The notes under the pieces were generated by a model, which ran no database searches, was not told the origin of the DNA, and saw only the letters and a program-made list of their open reading frames with translations. A program made the position numbers and the translations under genes. A stretch of DNA of 18,781 bases from Planctomycetes bacterium UBA4800 (GTDB lineage: Bacteria; Planctomycetota; UBA8108; UBA8890; UBA8898), in contig DHGK01000225.1 of assembly GCA_002402755.1 (NCBI GenBank), positions 1 to 18,781 of the forward strand, written 5' to 3'. The number at the start of each line of letters is the position of its first letter. Positions within the stretch are counted from its first letter, which is position 1. This document shows positions 6,255-14,553 of the stretch, piece by piece.

Positions 6255-6316
6255 CGCCGGGAACGGGGGGCTGCCGGGGGCGATTCCGCGTTTTTCCGCC
6301 GCCTGACTTTTTTCGC

Positions 6317-6346
6317 TTGACACGCCGAGCCCCGCCGGGCTATAAC
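6317..6346 (+). promoter_or_regulatory. strong sigma70-type promoter
   Basis: TTGACA (6317-6322), an 18-nt spacer and TATAAC (6341-6346), with a start expected near 6353. It drives the exported protein at 6449 and separates it from ruvA. The leader of about 95 nt holds a short ORF and a GC hairpin. Confidence 0.82.
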
Positions 6347-6375
6347 AACCCCCAGAGAAGTGAGGAGCGATTCAA

Positions 6376-6414
6376 ATGGCCGGCGGGGGCCGTGCCCCCC
6401 GGCGTTCGGGTTGA
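6376..6414 (+). CDS. 12-codon upstream ORF overlapping a GC hairpin
   Basis: GAGGAG at 6362-6367 precedes ATG at 6376 by 8 nt, a good ribosome binding site. The reading is MAGGGRAPRRSG then TGA at 6412-6414. Within it, 6379-6403 folds into a hairpin with a GC-only stem (about 10 bp, one internal bulge, CGT loop). The real gene's own GAGGAG and GTG start lie 24-35 nt downstream. This could be a leader peptide that modulates folding, or simply a spurious start; nothing shows that the peptide is made. Confidence 0.35.
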   Translation: MAGGGRAPRRSG

Positions 6415-6448
6415 TTCCTCCGTGAAGCTGTGCAGAAGAGGAGCCTGC

Positions 6449-7393
6449 GTGTACAGCCAGCGGAAGAAGATCTCCATCGCCGCATCCGTCTTGCTGTGGA
6501 TTGCGGCGGCGCGTTGCGGCGCCGACAGCGAGGGAGACCCTACCTGCAAAGCGCCCGATGCCAAGCGCTACGACGGCGTCGGTGTCAGGGCGATTCCGCG
6601 GCCGGCGGAGCCGCGCAAGGAACGTACGCCCGCGGCGGTGTTCACGATGCGCCGGGACGGCGATGCGCCGGTCGTCCGCGACGAGGAGGACGCCTACGAC
6701 ACGTACGTCGAGCTGAGCGATCGTCCCTTCACGCCGGCGCGCGTTGCGCGCGTGCGCGAGACGATCATCAACGAGGGGCTCCGGGAGCTCAAGCGCCAGG
6801 GGCGGCGCCTGCTCCGGCCCGAGTACCTCGACGGCGTCAACGTCGACTGGGTGCGGTACCGCGAGAGCGTGCAGATCCTCAACAAGCTCCGCTGGGGGAC
6901 CGCGGTGCGGCCCTGGCGTTTCCAGTACGACGCGATCGATCCGGAGCTGTACGGCCGCTACGACTCGGACTGGGACGACATCCACCTGGTCGAGTGGGGG
7001 CCGCTCACGGTCACCGACAGCGGCGCGATCGATGTGGACACGAGCATCGAGGGGCTCCAGAAGTTCTGGACCGCGCGCATCGAGGATGTGGAGGTGGCGC
7101 CGGATCCCGTGCGCGAGCCGCGGCGGTTGCTCGTCGGCCAGACGGTCCGGCTGTCGCACAAGGTCAACCTGCGCGTGTCCAGTTCCTCGTTCCTGAAGAC
7201 GTTCTACCAGGAGCGGGCGCAGGACTGGGGCGATCACGTGCTGCAGTCGGTGCGCTACGTGCGGGCCGCGGTCGGGCTCGATTTCTACACCGACATCCTC
7301 AAGCGCCGGTACCTGGAGGTCGACGTGGAAGGCAGGTACTACCCGAGCGGCAAGTGGGTGGTGTTCCTGAACGTCGATCTTCTCGGGCGGTAG
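6449..7393 (+). CDS. exported protein of unknown function, 314 aa
   Basis: The start GTG at 6449 is chosen because GAGGAG (6438-6443) is 5 nt before it and because the protein then begins with a typical secretion signal: a lysine pair (QRKK), a hydrophobic core SIAASVLLWIAAA and a cysteine. RC at the end of the core is a poor lipobox, so lipidation is doubtful. The mature protein is rich in acidic and aromatic residues, with no TM segment after the signal; segments such as DWDDIHLVEWGPLTVTDS and the final VDVEGRYYPSGKWVVFLNVD look like beta strands. I do not recognise the family. It has its own promoter and is followed by a hairpin that ends the opposing tRNA-His transcript, so it appears to be monocistronic. 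Confidence 0.8.
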   Translation: MYSQRKKISIAASVLLWIAAARCGADSEGDPTCKAPDAKRYDGVGVRAIPRPAEPRKERTPAAVFTMRRDGDAPVVRDEEDAYDTYVELSDRPFTPARVARVRETIINEGLRELKRQGRRLLRPEYLDGVNVDWVRYRESVQILNKLRWGTAVRPWRFQYDAIDPELYGRYDSDWDDIHLVEWGPLTVTDSGAIDVDTSIEGLQKFWTARIEDVEVAPDPVREPRRLLVGQTVRLSHKVNLRVSSSSFLKTFYQERAQDWGDHVLQSVRYVRAAVGLDFYTDILKRRYLEVDVEGRYYPSGKWVVFLNVDLLGR

Positions 7394-7410
7394 CAGGAGC
7401 CGCCGGCGAC

Positions 7411-7440
7411 AAAAAAACCCCGCACGTCCGTGCAGGGTTT
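7411..7440 (-). terminator. terminator downstream of tRNA-His
   Basis: Read on the minus strand, AAACCCTGCACG pairs with CGTGCGGGGTTT (one mismatch, very short loop) and continues into a T run complementary to AAAAAAA at 7411-7417. It begins 7 nt after the tRNA CCA. On the plus strand the same hairpin is followed by only three T, so it may act weakly for the convergent gene ending at 7393. Confidence 0.85.
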
Positions 7441-7446
7441 CAACGC

Positions 7447-7524
7447 TGGGGAGAGTGAGGAGATTCGAACTCCCGACCTCCAGGGCCACAACCTGGCGCT
7501 CTGACCAATTGAGCTACACTCTCC
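7447..7524 (-). tRNA. tRNA-His (anticodon GUG)
   Basis: A clean cloverleaf on the minus strand: acceptor GAGAGTG with CACTCTC, D-arm GCTC..GAGC, anticodon arm CCAGG-TTGTGGC-CCTGG giving anticodon GTG, T-loop TTCGAAT and encoded CCA. The extra G at position -1 opposite C73, the identity element specific to bacterial tRNA-His, is present at 7524. The gene has its own promoter about 115 nt upstream and a terminator immediately downstream. Confidence 0.96.
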
Positions 7525-7638
7525 GTCGGGTCGATGGCGCGCGCATCGCCTGGGCTGCGGGCTCGCGATACACGACGGCGCCCTGCGACACGGCGATGGG
7601 TATCGCAAGTCTCAAACCCGCGCGCCTACAGCCTAAAA

Positions 7639-7666
7639 ATGGTATCGGCCGATCGGCCGCTGTCAA
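7639..7666 (-). promoter_or_regulatory. promoter upstream of tRNA-His with a palindrome in the spacer
   Basis: On the minus strand TTGACA (7661-7666), a 16-nt spacer and TACCAT (7639-7644). The spacer contains a perfect 14-bp palindrome CGGCCGATCGGCCG (7646-7659). The -35 lies 8 nt past the DUF4159 stop. The predicted transcript carries a leader of about 107 nt before tRNA-His. The palindrome followed by ATACCATTTTT could instead, or also, act as a weak terminator of the long operon. Confidence 0.6.
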
Positions 7667-7673
7667 GCACCCC

Positions 7674-8312
7674 TCACGACTCGCCGCCGAGCAGCGCGTA
7701 CAGGAAGATGTTCGCCGCGAGGTGCCCGGCGTTCTCGATCTCGTTCCCCGTGCAGCAGCAGCAGTCGGGCAGCGAGGCCGTGTCGTTGAGGCCGGCCGGC
7801 GAGTAGATGCAGGCGATGCGGCCGTCGATGACGAGCGCGTGCAGCACGGCGGCCTCGCCGTTCACGAGCACGGGTCGGGCGCAGGGGAAGAGAAACGTGA
7901 AGACCGGATGGTCCTCGGGCAGCGGCTCGAGCGCCGCCTCGGGGACGAGCTCCGCGAGCACGTCGCGGAAGGAGGCATCCCAGGCGGCGGACGAGCAGCC
8001 GGCGGACGCGAGCACGAAGCCGCCGCCTCGGAGATAGCTCCGCAGGCGTGCCTTCTCCGCCGCGTCCAACTGGAACCCGCCCTCGCCGCTCAGGAGGCAG
8101 AAGGGGTACGCGAACAGATCGGCCGTCGCGAGCGGCGCGGCGGCGAGCCGGTCCGGGACGGCGATCGTCGTGTGGGCGGCGACCAGGCCGAGAAACCCCG
8201 TGCTGAAGCAGCGCGCCGAGTCGCCTTTGCCGTGGACGATCGCCGCGGCCGCGCACGGCGGGGCTTCCTCGGGGGGGAGCGCGGCGGCGCACAAGAGCAG
8301 GGCGGCGATCAT
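7674..8312 (-). CDS. DUF4159 domain protein, last gene of the MoxR/VWA operon
   Basis: A 212-aa protein. The recognisable core is LRSYLRGGGFVLASAG (90-105), a class I glutamine-amidotransferase-like strand-turn, followed by DASFRDVLAELVP, PEDHPVFTFLFP and the C-terminal GRIACIYSPAGLNDT...NEIENAGHLAANIFLYAL, all as in DUF4159. Function of the family is not known. A run of four cysteines (184-187, in LPDCCCCTGNEI) is notable and could bind metal. The N-terminus MIAALLLCAAALP may be a signal peptide. The start ATG overlaps the stop of the upstream gene by 4 nt (ATGA) and has GGAGG close by, indicating translational coupling. DUF4159 genes commonly close MoxR-VWA clusters in planctomycetes as I remember them. 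Confidence 0.8.
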   Translation of the reverse strand: MIAALLLCAAALPPEEAPPCAAAAIVHGKGDSARCFSTGFLGLVAAHTTIAVPDRLAAAPLATADLFAYPFCLLSGEGGFQLDAAEKARLRSYLRGGGFVLASAGCSSAAWDASFRDVLAELVPEAALEPLPEDHPVFTFLFPCARPVLVNGEAAVLHALVIDGRIACIYSPAGLNDTASLPDCCCCTGNEIENAGHLAANIFLYALLGGES

Positions 8313-10747
8313 CGGTCCTCCTTCCCCGCGCCCGAGCGCTCGAGCGCGGACTTGAGCTCGGCCGCGAGCCGGCGGTAGAAATCTCCTCGCTCCGCGCGCA
8401 CGGTCGGGCGCGGCGGGGCCGCGAACACGAGCGGCGCCGCGATGGGGAGCTTCTCCTCGGGCGGCGGGGGCGGCGCGATGCCCGGGCCCCACAGCGCCAC
8501 ACGCTCTTCCCCGAGTCCCATCGCGCGCCGGGCTGCGAGCCCTTCGCCGAGCGACGCCGCGAGCGATGCCAGGTCGAGCCGCGCGAACGTGCCGTGGGCG
8601 GCGATGGCCGCCGGTATCCGCGCGAGCATGCCCTGCGCCGCCAGCGCGGCATCGAGCGCGCGCATGCGCTCGCCGCGGCGCAGCGCCGCGGCCGCGTCCG
8701 CGAGCGCGTCGTCGAGCTCGGGGTCCCCGAGCAGCGCGGCGATGCGCCCGCCGAGCGGCGCGAGCTCGTGCGGTACGGACGCCTCGATGGCGGGCGCGAG
8801 GCGGGCCGCATCCGCCCTGATGGCGTCCTCCTGCGCCGCGACCGCGTTCGCGTCCGCGGAGCTTCTCAGCCGCGCGCCCGCGTCGTCCTGGCGCTCGGCG
8901 AGCGCCGCCGCCTCCGCGAGGAGCCGGAGAAACGGCTGCGCCGCCGCGAGCGCATCGGCATCGGGCGCGAGCGCCATGACGAGGCCGATGAGCTCGTCGA
9001 GAAAGTACTCGACCATGGCGAACCACGCGCCGCGGGTCTCGGGCTCGGCGGGCGGGCGGGCGCGCCTGAGTTCGGCGAGACCGCGGCCGCGGTCGGTGAT
9101 CGGCCCGACGAGCGCGCCCTCCTCCGCAAGCAGGGGGTCGGAGGCCAGAGTATCGATCGCCGCGAGGATCGCGTCGAGAGATGCCGTGAGCCCCGCGGCG
9201 GTCTCGGCGGCGCCGGGCCCCGCGGCCCGGAGGGCGATGCAACGCGCCTTGGCGTCCCCGGCCGCCTCCAGCACCGCCGCGACGCGGCGCGCGAGGAGCA
9301 CGAGCGCCTCGCCGCGTCTGAGGAGCGCGAAGGCCGCGCGGTCGACCACGCGGATCACGCGCGGCGGGCTCTCGACCGTGCGCGGCACCGGCGTTCGGAT
9401 GTCGGCGGCCGAGGCGCTGACGACGAGCTTCGAGGCGCCGGCCGCCTCGATCTCGGCGGCGATGGCGATGCGGCCGGCGCCGCCCGGATAGCGGGTCTCG
9501 ACGCCGCCGGGAGTGCGGAGCGTGACGGCGGCCAGGCCGAAGTCATCGCTCGCATCGAGGACGACCGGCACGCGGCTTCCCTCGCAGGCGACGAGCAGCG
9601 GCGGCGGGAACGAGAACGCGATGCGCGGGGGCTCGTCCGGGATGCACTCGCAGAGAAGCGCGCGCTGCGCGGATGCGTGCTCGCCGACCGCGAGCCGGAG
9701 CGTCCCTCCCTCGTCGATGCGGAGCTCGCCCGCCAGGACATCGCCGCGCGGCAGCAGCGCGCCGCGCGCGCGGACGGTGGTGCCGACCGTGAACGTGAAC
9801 TCGCCCTGCGAGGCGTTGCGCGCGGAGACGAGCGCCGTGACGTTCGTGCCGGCGAGGACCTCGACGCGGTTGGCCTCGACCGCGGCGCGCTGCGGCGGCC
9901 GGCCGGTGTACGGCGGGAACTCGAGGAGGAGCTCGACGGCGGCGAGCTGCGCGCCGGGCGCGACGCGCACGCGCCGGGGCTCGCTCGTGAAGGGGCCGTC
10001 CCGAAGCGCGATGACCGTCTCCTCCGTGAGGCCGGCGAGCTCGCCCACGAAGCGCGCGCCGCCGGTCCGCACGAGCGGGACAGCGCGCGCATCCGCGCCC
10101 CGCACCTCGAGCCGGACCTCGCCGTACGGCTCCGGAATGCGCGCCTCGACGGCGAGCGCGCCCTCGTAGGGGACCTCGTAGCCGTCCGGCGGCCACACCC
10201 AGGCGAAGTGGCCGGGAGAGAGCCGCGGCGCGTGTGTCCACGGCGCGAGGACGCGCGCAAGCTGGTGGCGCGCCGCGCCGGCGCCGAGCCCGGCGGCGGC
10301 GCCCGCGCAGAGGATGCAGGCAAGTAGCGCGAGCGCCGCGCGTCCGATGGGAGGGACGGGAACGGCGCGCGCGGCCCAGAAGGCCTCGACGGCGCGGATC
10401 TCGGCGGCGGCGAGCTCCGCGCTGCCGTGGAGGCCGCCCCGCGCCGCGGCGAGCTCGTGCGCGTTCAGCGTGCGGCCGCCGCCGCCGTGCGCATCCAGAT
10501 AGCGCGCCGCGAGCGCCGTGCGGGCGCGAAAGACTCGGACGGCGCGGCGCGCGCGGAGCGCGGCGAGCGCGGCGAGCGTCGCGGGCACGGCCCACCTGAG
10601 CGCGTCCGGCAGCGGCCACCGGTGGTCGAACCACGCGCTCGCCGCGGCGATGGCGGCGGCCGCCGCGAGGAAGACCGCGGCCTGCGTGCACGCCGCCGCG
10701 AAGCACAGCCGCCGGCCGATGCGTCGCAGGAGATCAGCCAGCCGCAT
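8309..10747 (-). CDS. DUF4175-like large membrane protein, 812 aa
   Basis: The N-terminus has three hydrophobic segments (about residues 15-40, 47-66 and 136-156), with a ~70-residue hydrophilic stretch between the second and third. Residues ~170-490 look like consecutive beta-rich Ig-like domains; recognisable pieces are the FPPYTGRPP motif and LDASDDFGLAAVTLRTPGGV, both typical of DUF4175-type proteins. The C-terminal ~300 residues are Ala/Glu/Arg-rich and helical, probably coiled coil, ending in a Pro-rich segment and a charged helix. It is likely anchored in the inner membrane with a large periplasmic part. The ATG at 10747 has AGGAGG four nt before it and overlaps the previous gene by 14 nt. 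The family's function is unknown; the operon suggests a structural or scaffold subunit. Confidence 0.75.
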   Translation of the reverse strand: MRLADLLRRIGRRLCFAAACTQAAVFLAAAAAIAAASAWFDHRWPLPDALRWAVPATLAALAALRARRAVRVFRARTALAARYLDAHGGGGRTLNAHELAAARGGLHGSAELAAAEIRAVEAFWAARAVPVPPIGRAALALLACILCAGAAAGLGAGAARHQLARVLAPWTHAPRLSPGHFAWVWPPDGYEVPYEGALAVEARIPEPYGEVRLEVRGADARAVPLVRTGGARFVGELAGLTEETVIALRDGPFTSEPRRVRVAPGAQLAAVELLLEFPPYTGRPPQRAAVEANRVEVLAGTNVTALVSARNASQGEFTFTVGTTVRARGALLPRGDVLAGELRIDEGGTLRLAVGEHASAQRALLCECIPDEPPRIAFSFPPPLLVACEGSRVPVVLDASDDFGLAAVTLRTPGGVETRYPGGAGRIAIAAEIEAAGASKLVVSASAADIRTPVPRTVESPPRVIRVVDRAAFALLRRGEALVLLARRVAAVLEAAGDAKARCIALRAAGPGAAETAAGLTASLDAILAAIDTLASDPLLAEEGALVGPITDRGRGLAELRRARPPAEPETRGAWFAMVEYFLDELIGLVMALAPDADALAAAQPFLRLLAEAAALAERQDDAGARLRSSADANAVAAQEDAIRADAARLAPAIEASVPHELAPLGGRIAALLGDPELDDALADAAAALRRGERMRALDAALAAQGMLARIPAAIAAHGTFARLDLASLAASLGEGLAARRAMGLGEERVALWGPGIAPPPPPEEKLPIAAPLVFAAPPRPTVRAERGDFYRRLAAELKSALERSGAGKEDR

Positions 10748-12659
10748 GCTCCCTCCTTCCGCACCACCAGAGGAGAAGTGCCAGCGCGGCGAGGCAGAGA
10801 AACGCCGGCATCCCGTCCCATCGGGGCGCGACCGCGTGCTCCGTGCGCGCGCGCGCCTCGCGTTCGAGCTGCGCGCGCAGGTCCGCCGCGGCGCCGGCGT
10901 GCGGCGCGCAGGCGACGCCGCCCGCCGCTCGTGCGATCGCCGCCATGAGCTCCTGATCGGGCTGCCGCACGAGGAACTCGGGGGCGGCGGCCTGCACGGC
11001 GAACGCCGCCGACATGCCGCCCGCGCAGGCAAGCCTGTAGAGGCCCGGTTGCGGCGGGCGGTAGGAGGCGCGGCCGGCGCCGTCGAGCGCCGGCTCGGCC
11101 GCCGCGCCGCCGGGACCCGTGACGGTCACCGCGGCGCCGGGCGGCCCGTGGATCACCGCCAGGGCGCCGGCGGCGTAGTTCGCGTGCTCGGTGCGCAGGC
11201 GGGGAGCGAAGGCCGCGGGGAACGCATCGGCGATGAGCATGGGAAAGAAGTCGTCCTCATCGACGCGCAGCAGATTCGACGCGCCGAACGCGAGGAGGCG
11301 GCGCTCGGGAACGAGCGCGCAGACGGTCACGGTCGCGCCTGCATCGGTCGTGAGCGTGCAGAGCGGCGTCGCGCCGGGCGCCCGCACCTCGCGCCCGGCG
11401 GCGTGCCTTCCGGCGATGATGCGCAGCGCCGGAAGGCGCGCGCCCGCCTCGGTGAGATCGATGCGGCCGCGCGCGACCGGCCCCCAGGCGACGGCATCGA
11501 TGTGCGGGCTCTCGGCGCCGGCCAGGAGCACCGTCGCCGCGGCCGGCGCCGGAATCCGTCCATCGCGGCAGAGCGATTCCCAGCCCCGCCCCAGGACGTG
11601 CACGGCGGCGCCGCGAGGGATCTCCTCGCCGAGCGGGATGTCCTCGGGCGCCAGATCGCGGAGCACGGGCCGCCCCGGCGCGAGCAGCCGCGCCGCGCGC
11701 AGGCGGATGCGCGGGTCGCGGGCGGCGCCGCGCAGGAGCGACGTGCCCTCCCACGCGGGGGCGCCCTCCAGGAGCAGGACCGCGGCATCCGGCGCGCGCG
11801 TGACGGCGGCGATGACCGCGGTGTTGTTCTCGAGCGTCTTCTCGCCGGGCAGCGGCGCGAGGCGCACGGTCCAGACGGCGAAGGGCTCGTCGGGGAGATC
11901 CAAGGCGAGGGTCAGCGAGCCGGCGCCGTTCGCGAGCGGCACCTCGGACACGACCGGCGGCCCCCCGTCGCGCCGCACCTCGATGGCGGCGGCGGCGGGC
12001 GCCGGGCCCGTGACCATGACGCGCACGGGCACGGCCGCGCGGTCGCCGCGGTCGCCCACGATGTGCCGGCCGGCGGGAAGCGCGATGATGCCGTCGGGCG
12101 CCTCCTCGCGCACGCCGGCGGAAATCGCGTGGATCGGGATCCTCCGCCGGGCCGCATCGCGCGCCGCCGCGAGCGGGTCCTCGCCGCCGAGATTCGCGCC
12201 GTCCGAGATGAGGACGATGGCGAGCGTGTCCTGGGCGCGCGCAAGCGCCCGGGCGAGGGCATCGCCGATTCGCGTGTCCTCGCCGTCCGGCCGGAGCGCG
12301 GCGATGTCCTCGGGCGCGAGGCGCGTTTCGGCGCCGGCGAAGGCGGTGATGCGGAAATCCACCGCATCGGAAGGCGCCGCGAGCCGCGCGGCGCAGTCGG
12401 CGGCGGCCGGGAAGCGGTCGTCGCGCGCCATGCTGCCGGACGCGTCGAGGAGCACCTCGACGCCGGGCACGCGCAGGCGCTCGGTCCGGACGCCGGGGCC
12501 GAGCGCGATCACGCCGATGGCGCCGAGCAGCGCCGCGTGCAGGATGCGCGGCAATGCGCGCGCGCGGGCGCCTTTCCAGGCGAGCGCGAGCGCGGCGGCG
12601 GCCGCCCCGAGAAAGAGGGCCCACGGCGGGCAGAGCGGCTGCAGCTCAAGCGTTGTCAT
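10734..12659 (-). CDS. VWA-domain membrane protein 2 of the MoxR operon, 641 aa
   Basis: Two N-terminal TM segments (about 12-29 and 38-54) are followed by a von Willebrand A domain with an intact MIDAS motif, VLLDASGSM (D72, S74, S76), and the later LISDGANLGG strand. Next comes a beta-rich region with LENNTAVIAAV, typical of CARDB-like repeats, and an amidotransferase-like region (VLLLEGAPAWEGTSLLRGA). A TM segment FLCLAALALLLWW and a basic tail end the protein. This matches the long VWA/GATase-like proteins of planctomycete MoxR clusters. VWA proteins bind Mg2+ and protein partners and are known clients or adaptors of MoxR AAA+ ATPases. The start at 12659 has GGGGAGGG upstream and overlaps the previous gene by 14 nt. 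Confidence 0.82.
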   Translation of the reverse strand: MTTLELQPLCPPWALFLGAAAAALALAWKGARARALPRILHAALLGAIGVIALGPGVRTERLRVPGVEVLLDASGSMARDDRFPAAADCAARLAAPSDAVDFRITAFAGAETRLAPEDIAALRPDGEDTRIGDALARALARAQDTLAIVLISDGANLGGEDPLAAARDAARRRIPIHAISAGVREEAPDGIIALPAGRHIVGDRGDRAAVPVRVMVTGPAPAAAAIEVRRDGGPPVVSEVPLANGAGSLTLALDLPDEPFAVWTVRLAPLPGEKTLENNTAVIAAVTRAPDAAVLLLEGAPAWEGTSLLRGAARDPRIRLRAARLLAPGRPVLRDLAPEDIPLGEEIPRGAAVHVLGRGWESLCRDGRIPAPAAATVLLAGAESPHIDAVAWGPVARGRIDLTEAGARLPALRIIAGRHAAGREVRAPGATPLCTLTTDAGATVTVCALVPERRLLAFGASNLLRVDEDDFFPMLIADAFPAAFAPRLRTEHANYAAGALAVIHGPPGAAVTVTGPGGAAAEPALDGAGRASYRPPQPGLYRLACAGGMSAAFAVQAAAPEFLVRQPDQELMAAIARAAGGVACAPHAGAAADLRAQLEREARARTEHAVAPRWDGMPAFLCLAALALLLWWCGRREHAAG

Positions 12660-14553
12660 CGGCCCTCCCCGATGTCGCCAGGCAGAGCCAGGCGCACGCG
12701 GTCAGAAACAGCGCGCAGAGAAGCGGTCCCGTCGCATCGCGCTCTCTCGCGCGCGGGCGCTCCGCCGCCGCACGCCGCCACCGGGCGAGCGTCGCGGCGT
12801 CGACCGCCGGACGCGATTCCTCGGGCGGCGCGTTGACCGGCGCCGCCGCGACGATCCGGTCCCCGTGCCAGACCTCGAAGTACCCCGGCGCGGACGCGGC
12901 CGGGAGCGTCACGCGCGTCCATGCGCCGGCGGGCGCGGCCGGCGGGAAGATCTCCTCGCCCGCGGGCTCGAAGAAACGGTACGCGCGCTGCGGCAGCGCC
13001 AGCGTCGCCTCGCGTCCGATGCGGGGCGCGGGCACGCGGTCGCCGAGCGCCAGCCGCACGAGCTCGCCGAGGAAGACGACCGCGGCCTCGGCGTTCTCGG
13101 GGCGCGCCAGGAGGTCGCCGGCATCGGCATCGAGGCCGAAGAAGGCGATGATCAGGTTCTCGGCGGGAAGCGCGACGGCGGCCGGCGCGCCGTCCGCGAA
13201 GCGCGCCAGCACCCGCCCGTACGCGGCGCCCGACAGGCGCGCCGCGAGGCGCACGCCCGCGAGCGCGGGAAGCTCCCGGACGGCGTTGCCCGCAAAGGCC
13301 GTGTCGAGCGCGAACGTGCCGCGTTCCGGTCGCAGTCCCTCGGCGAGCGCCGCGGGCAGATGCGCGGGCGCGGCGGCGAACACGAGGCACGGCATGCCGA
13401 GCGCGCGCACGGGGTCGAGGGCTTCGCGCGGTGCGCCGGCGGCGATGACGGCGTCGAACGCGCTCGGAGGCCTGCGCTCGATGGGCTCGGCGGCGATCGG
13501 CAGGCGCGCGGCGCCGCCGAGCGCGCGGGCGAGCATGGCGCGCGTCGCGGGGGCCCCGCCCGCGATGCCGACGCGGCGCTCCGCGGCCGCATCGATCGTG
13601 AAGAAGACGCGGTCGTCGCCGGGCAGCGCGTCGCCGCCGAGCGCCTCGGCCTCGCCGCGGACGACGCCGGGCGCGGCGATCGAGAAGACGTGCGCGGCGA
13701 GCGTCACGCTGCGCGGCGGCAGCTCGATGGCATCGCGCGCCGTCTCGCGGCCGTCCAGCTCCCACCTGAGCCGGACGCTGCGCGGGACCGAGGCGAAGTT
13801 CTCCAGCTCGAGCGCGATCTCGCAGCCCTCGTCGATGCACGTCGCGGCGGCCGCACGGCCGCGGATGCGCACGGCGACGTTGTCCTCGATCGGTCCCGGC
13901 ACGGGCACCGGCACGACGGCGACGCCCGGGAACGGCGGCAGGGGGACATCGGCCCAACTGGAGGCCTGAAAGTCGCTGATGACGTAGAGCGCCTTCTCGC
14001 GTTCGGGCGCCTGCGCGAGGCGGGCGAGGGCATCCTCGATCGCGGCGGCGAGCGCGCCGCCGCCGTGCCCCGGCGCGGCGGACTCGAGCAACCGCCGGAC
14101 GGGCCCGCGGTCGAGGCCGGCGGGCGCCGACGGATAGGCCCAGCGGACATCGCCCCCGCAGAGCGCGAGGTTCACGCGGTCCTCGTCCGCGAGGCCGGCG
14201 AGGATCTCGGCGGCCCGGCGGACGCCTGCGGCGACGCCGGAGCGCTCGCCGCCGCCGCCCATGCTGAGCGACGTGTCCAGGAGCACGATGGCGGCCGCGC
14301 GCGTCGCAACACCGATGCGCGGATGCCCGCACAGAAGGCCCGCGAGGAGCACGGCGGCGAGCGCGAAGGCGAAGTCGAGCGCGGCGCGTCGGCGGCGCAG
14401 GAGCGGGAGCGCGCGCCGGGCCTCGCGCAGCCACGGCAGCGGCGGGAACTCGATCGGCCGCGCCAGGAGGCGCAGGACAAGGTGCGCGCCGAGCATCAGC
14501 GCCGCGATGGCGCAGGCGGCGGCCGGCGGCCAGGTGTGGTCGAAGCTCACCAT
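12646..14553 (-). CDS. BatA-like VWA membrane protein 1 of the MoxR operon, 635 aa
   Basis: The N-terminus fits the BatA domain: TM segment 11-30, the basic loop with RPIEFPPLPWLREARR, and a second TM 58-75. The VWA domain follows, with intact MIDAS AIVLLDTSLSMGG (D93, S95, S97) and the strand ALYVISDFQASSW. The middle is beta-rich and periplasmic in character; a final TM segment (LLCALFLTACAWLCLA) lies just before the C-terminus. Related BatA/BatB proteins were first linked to aerotolerance in Bacteroides and act with MoxR-type ATPases; this role is not proven for this lineage. The start overlaps the DUF58 gene by 7 nt and its stop overlaps the next gene by 14 nt, so the three genes are translationally linked. 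Confidence 0.85.
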   Translation of the reverse strand: MVSFDHTWPPAAACAIAALMLGAHLVLRLLARPIEFPPLPWLREARRALPLLRRRRAALDFAFALAAVLLAGLLCGHPRIGVATRAAAIVLLDTSLSMGGGGERSGVAAGVRRAAEILAGLADEDRVNLALCGGDVRWAYPSAPAGLDRGPVRRLLESAAPGHGGGALAAAIEDALARLAQAPEREKALYVISDFQASSWADVPLPPFPGVAVVPVPVPGPIEDNVAVRIRGRAAAATCIDEGCEIALELENFASVPRSVRLRWELDGRETARDAIELPPRSVTLAAHVFSIAAPGVVRGEAEALGGDALPGDDRVFFTIDAAAERRVGIAGGAPATRAMLARALGGAARLPIAAEPIERRPPSAFDAVIAAGAPREALDPVRALGMPCLVFAAAPAHLPAALAEGLRPERGTFALDTAFAGNAVRELPALAGVRLAARLSGAAYGRVLARFADGAPAAVALPAENLIIAFFGLDADAGDLLARPENAEAAVVFLGELVRLALGDRVPAPRIGREATLALPQRAYRFFEPAGEEIFPPAAPAGAWTRVTLPAASAPGYFEVWHGDRIVAAAPVNAPPEESRPAVDAATLARWRRAAAERPRARERDATGPLLCALFLTACAWLCLATSGRADDNA

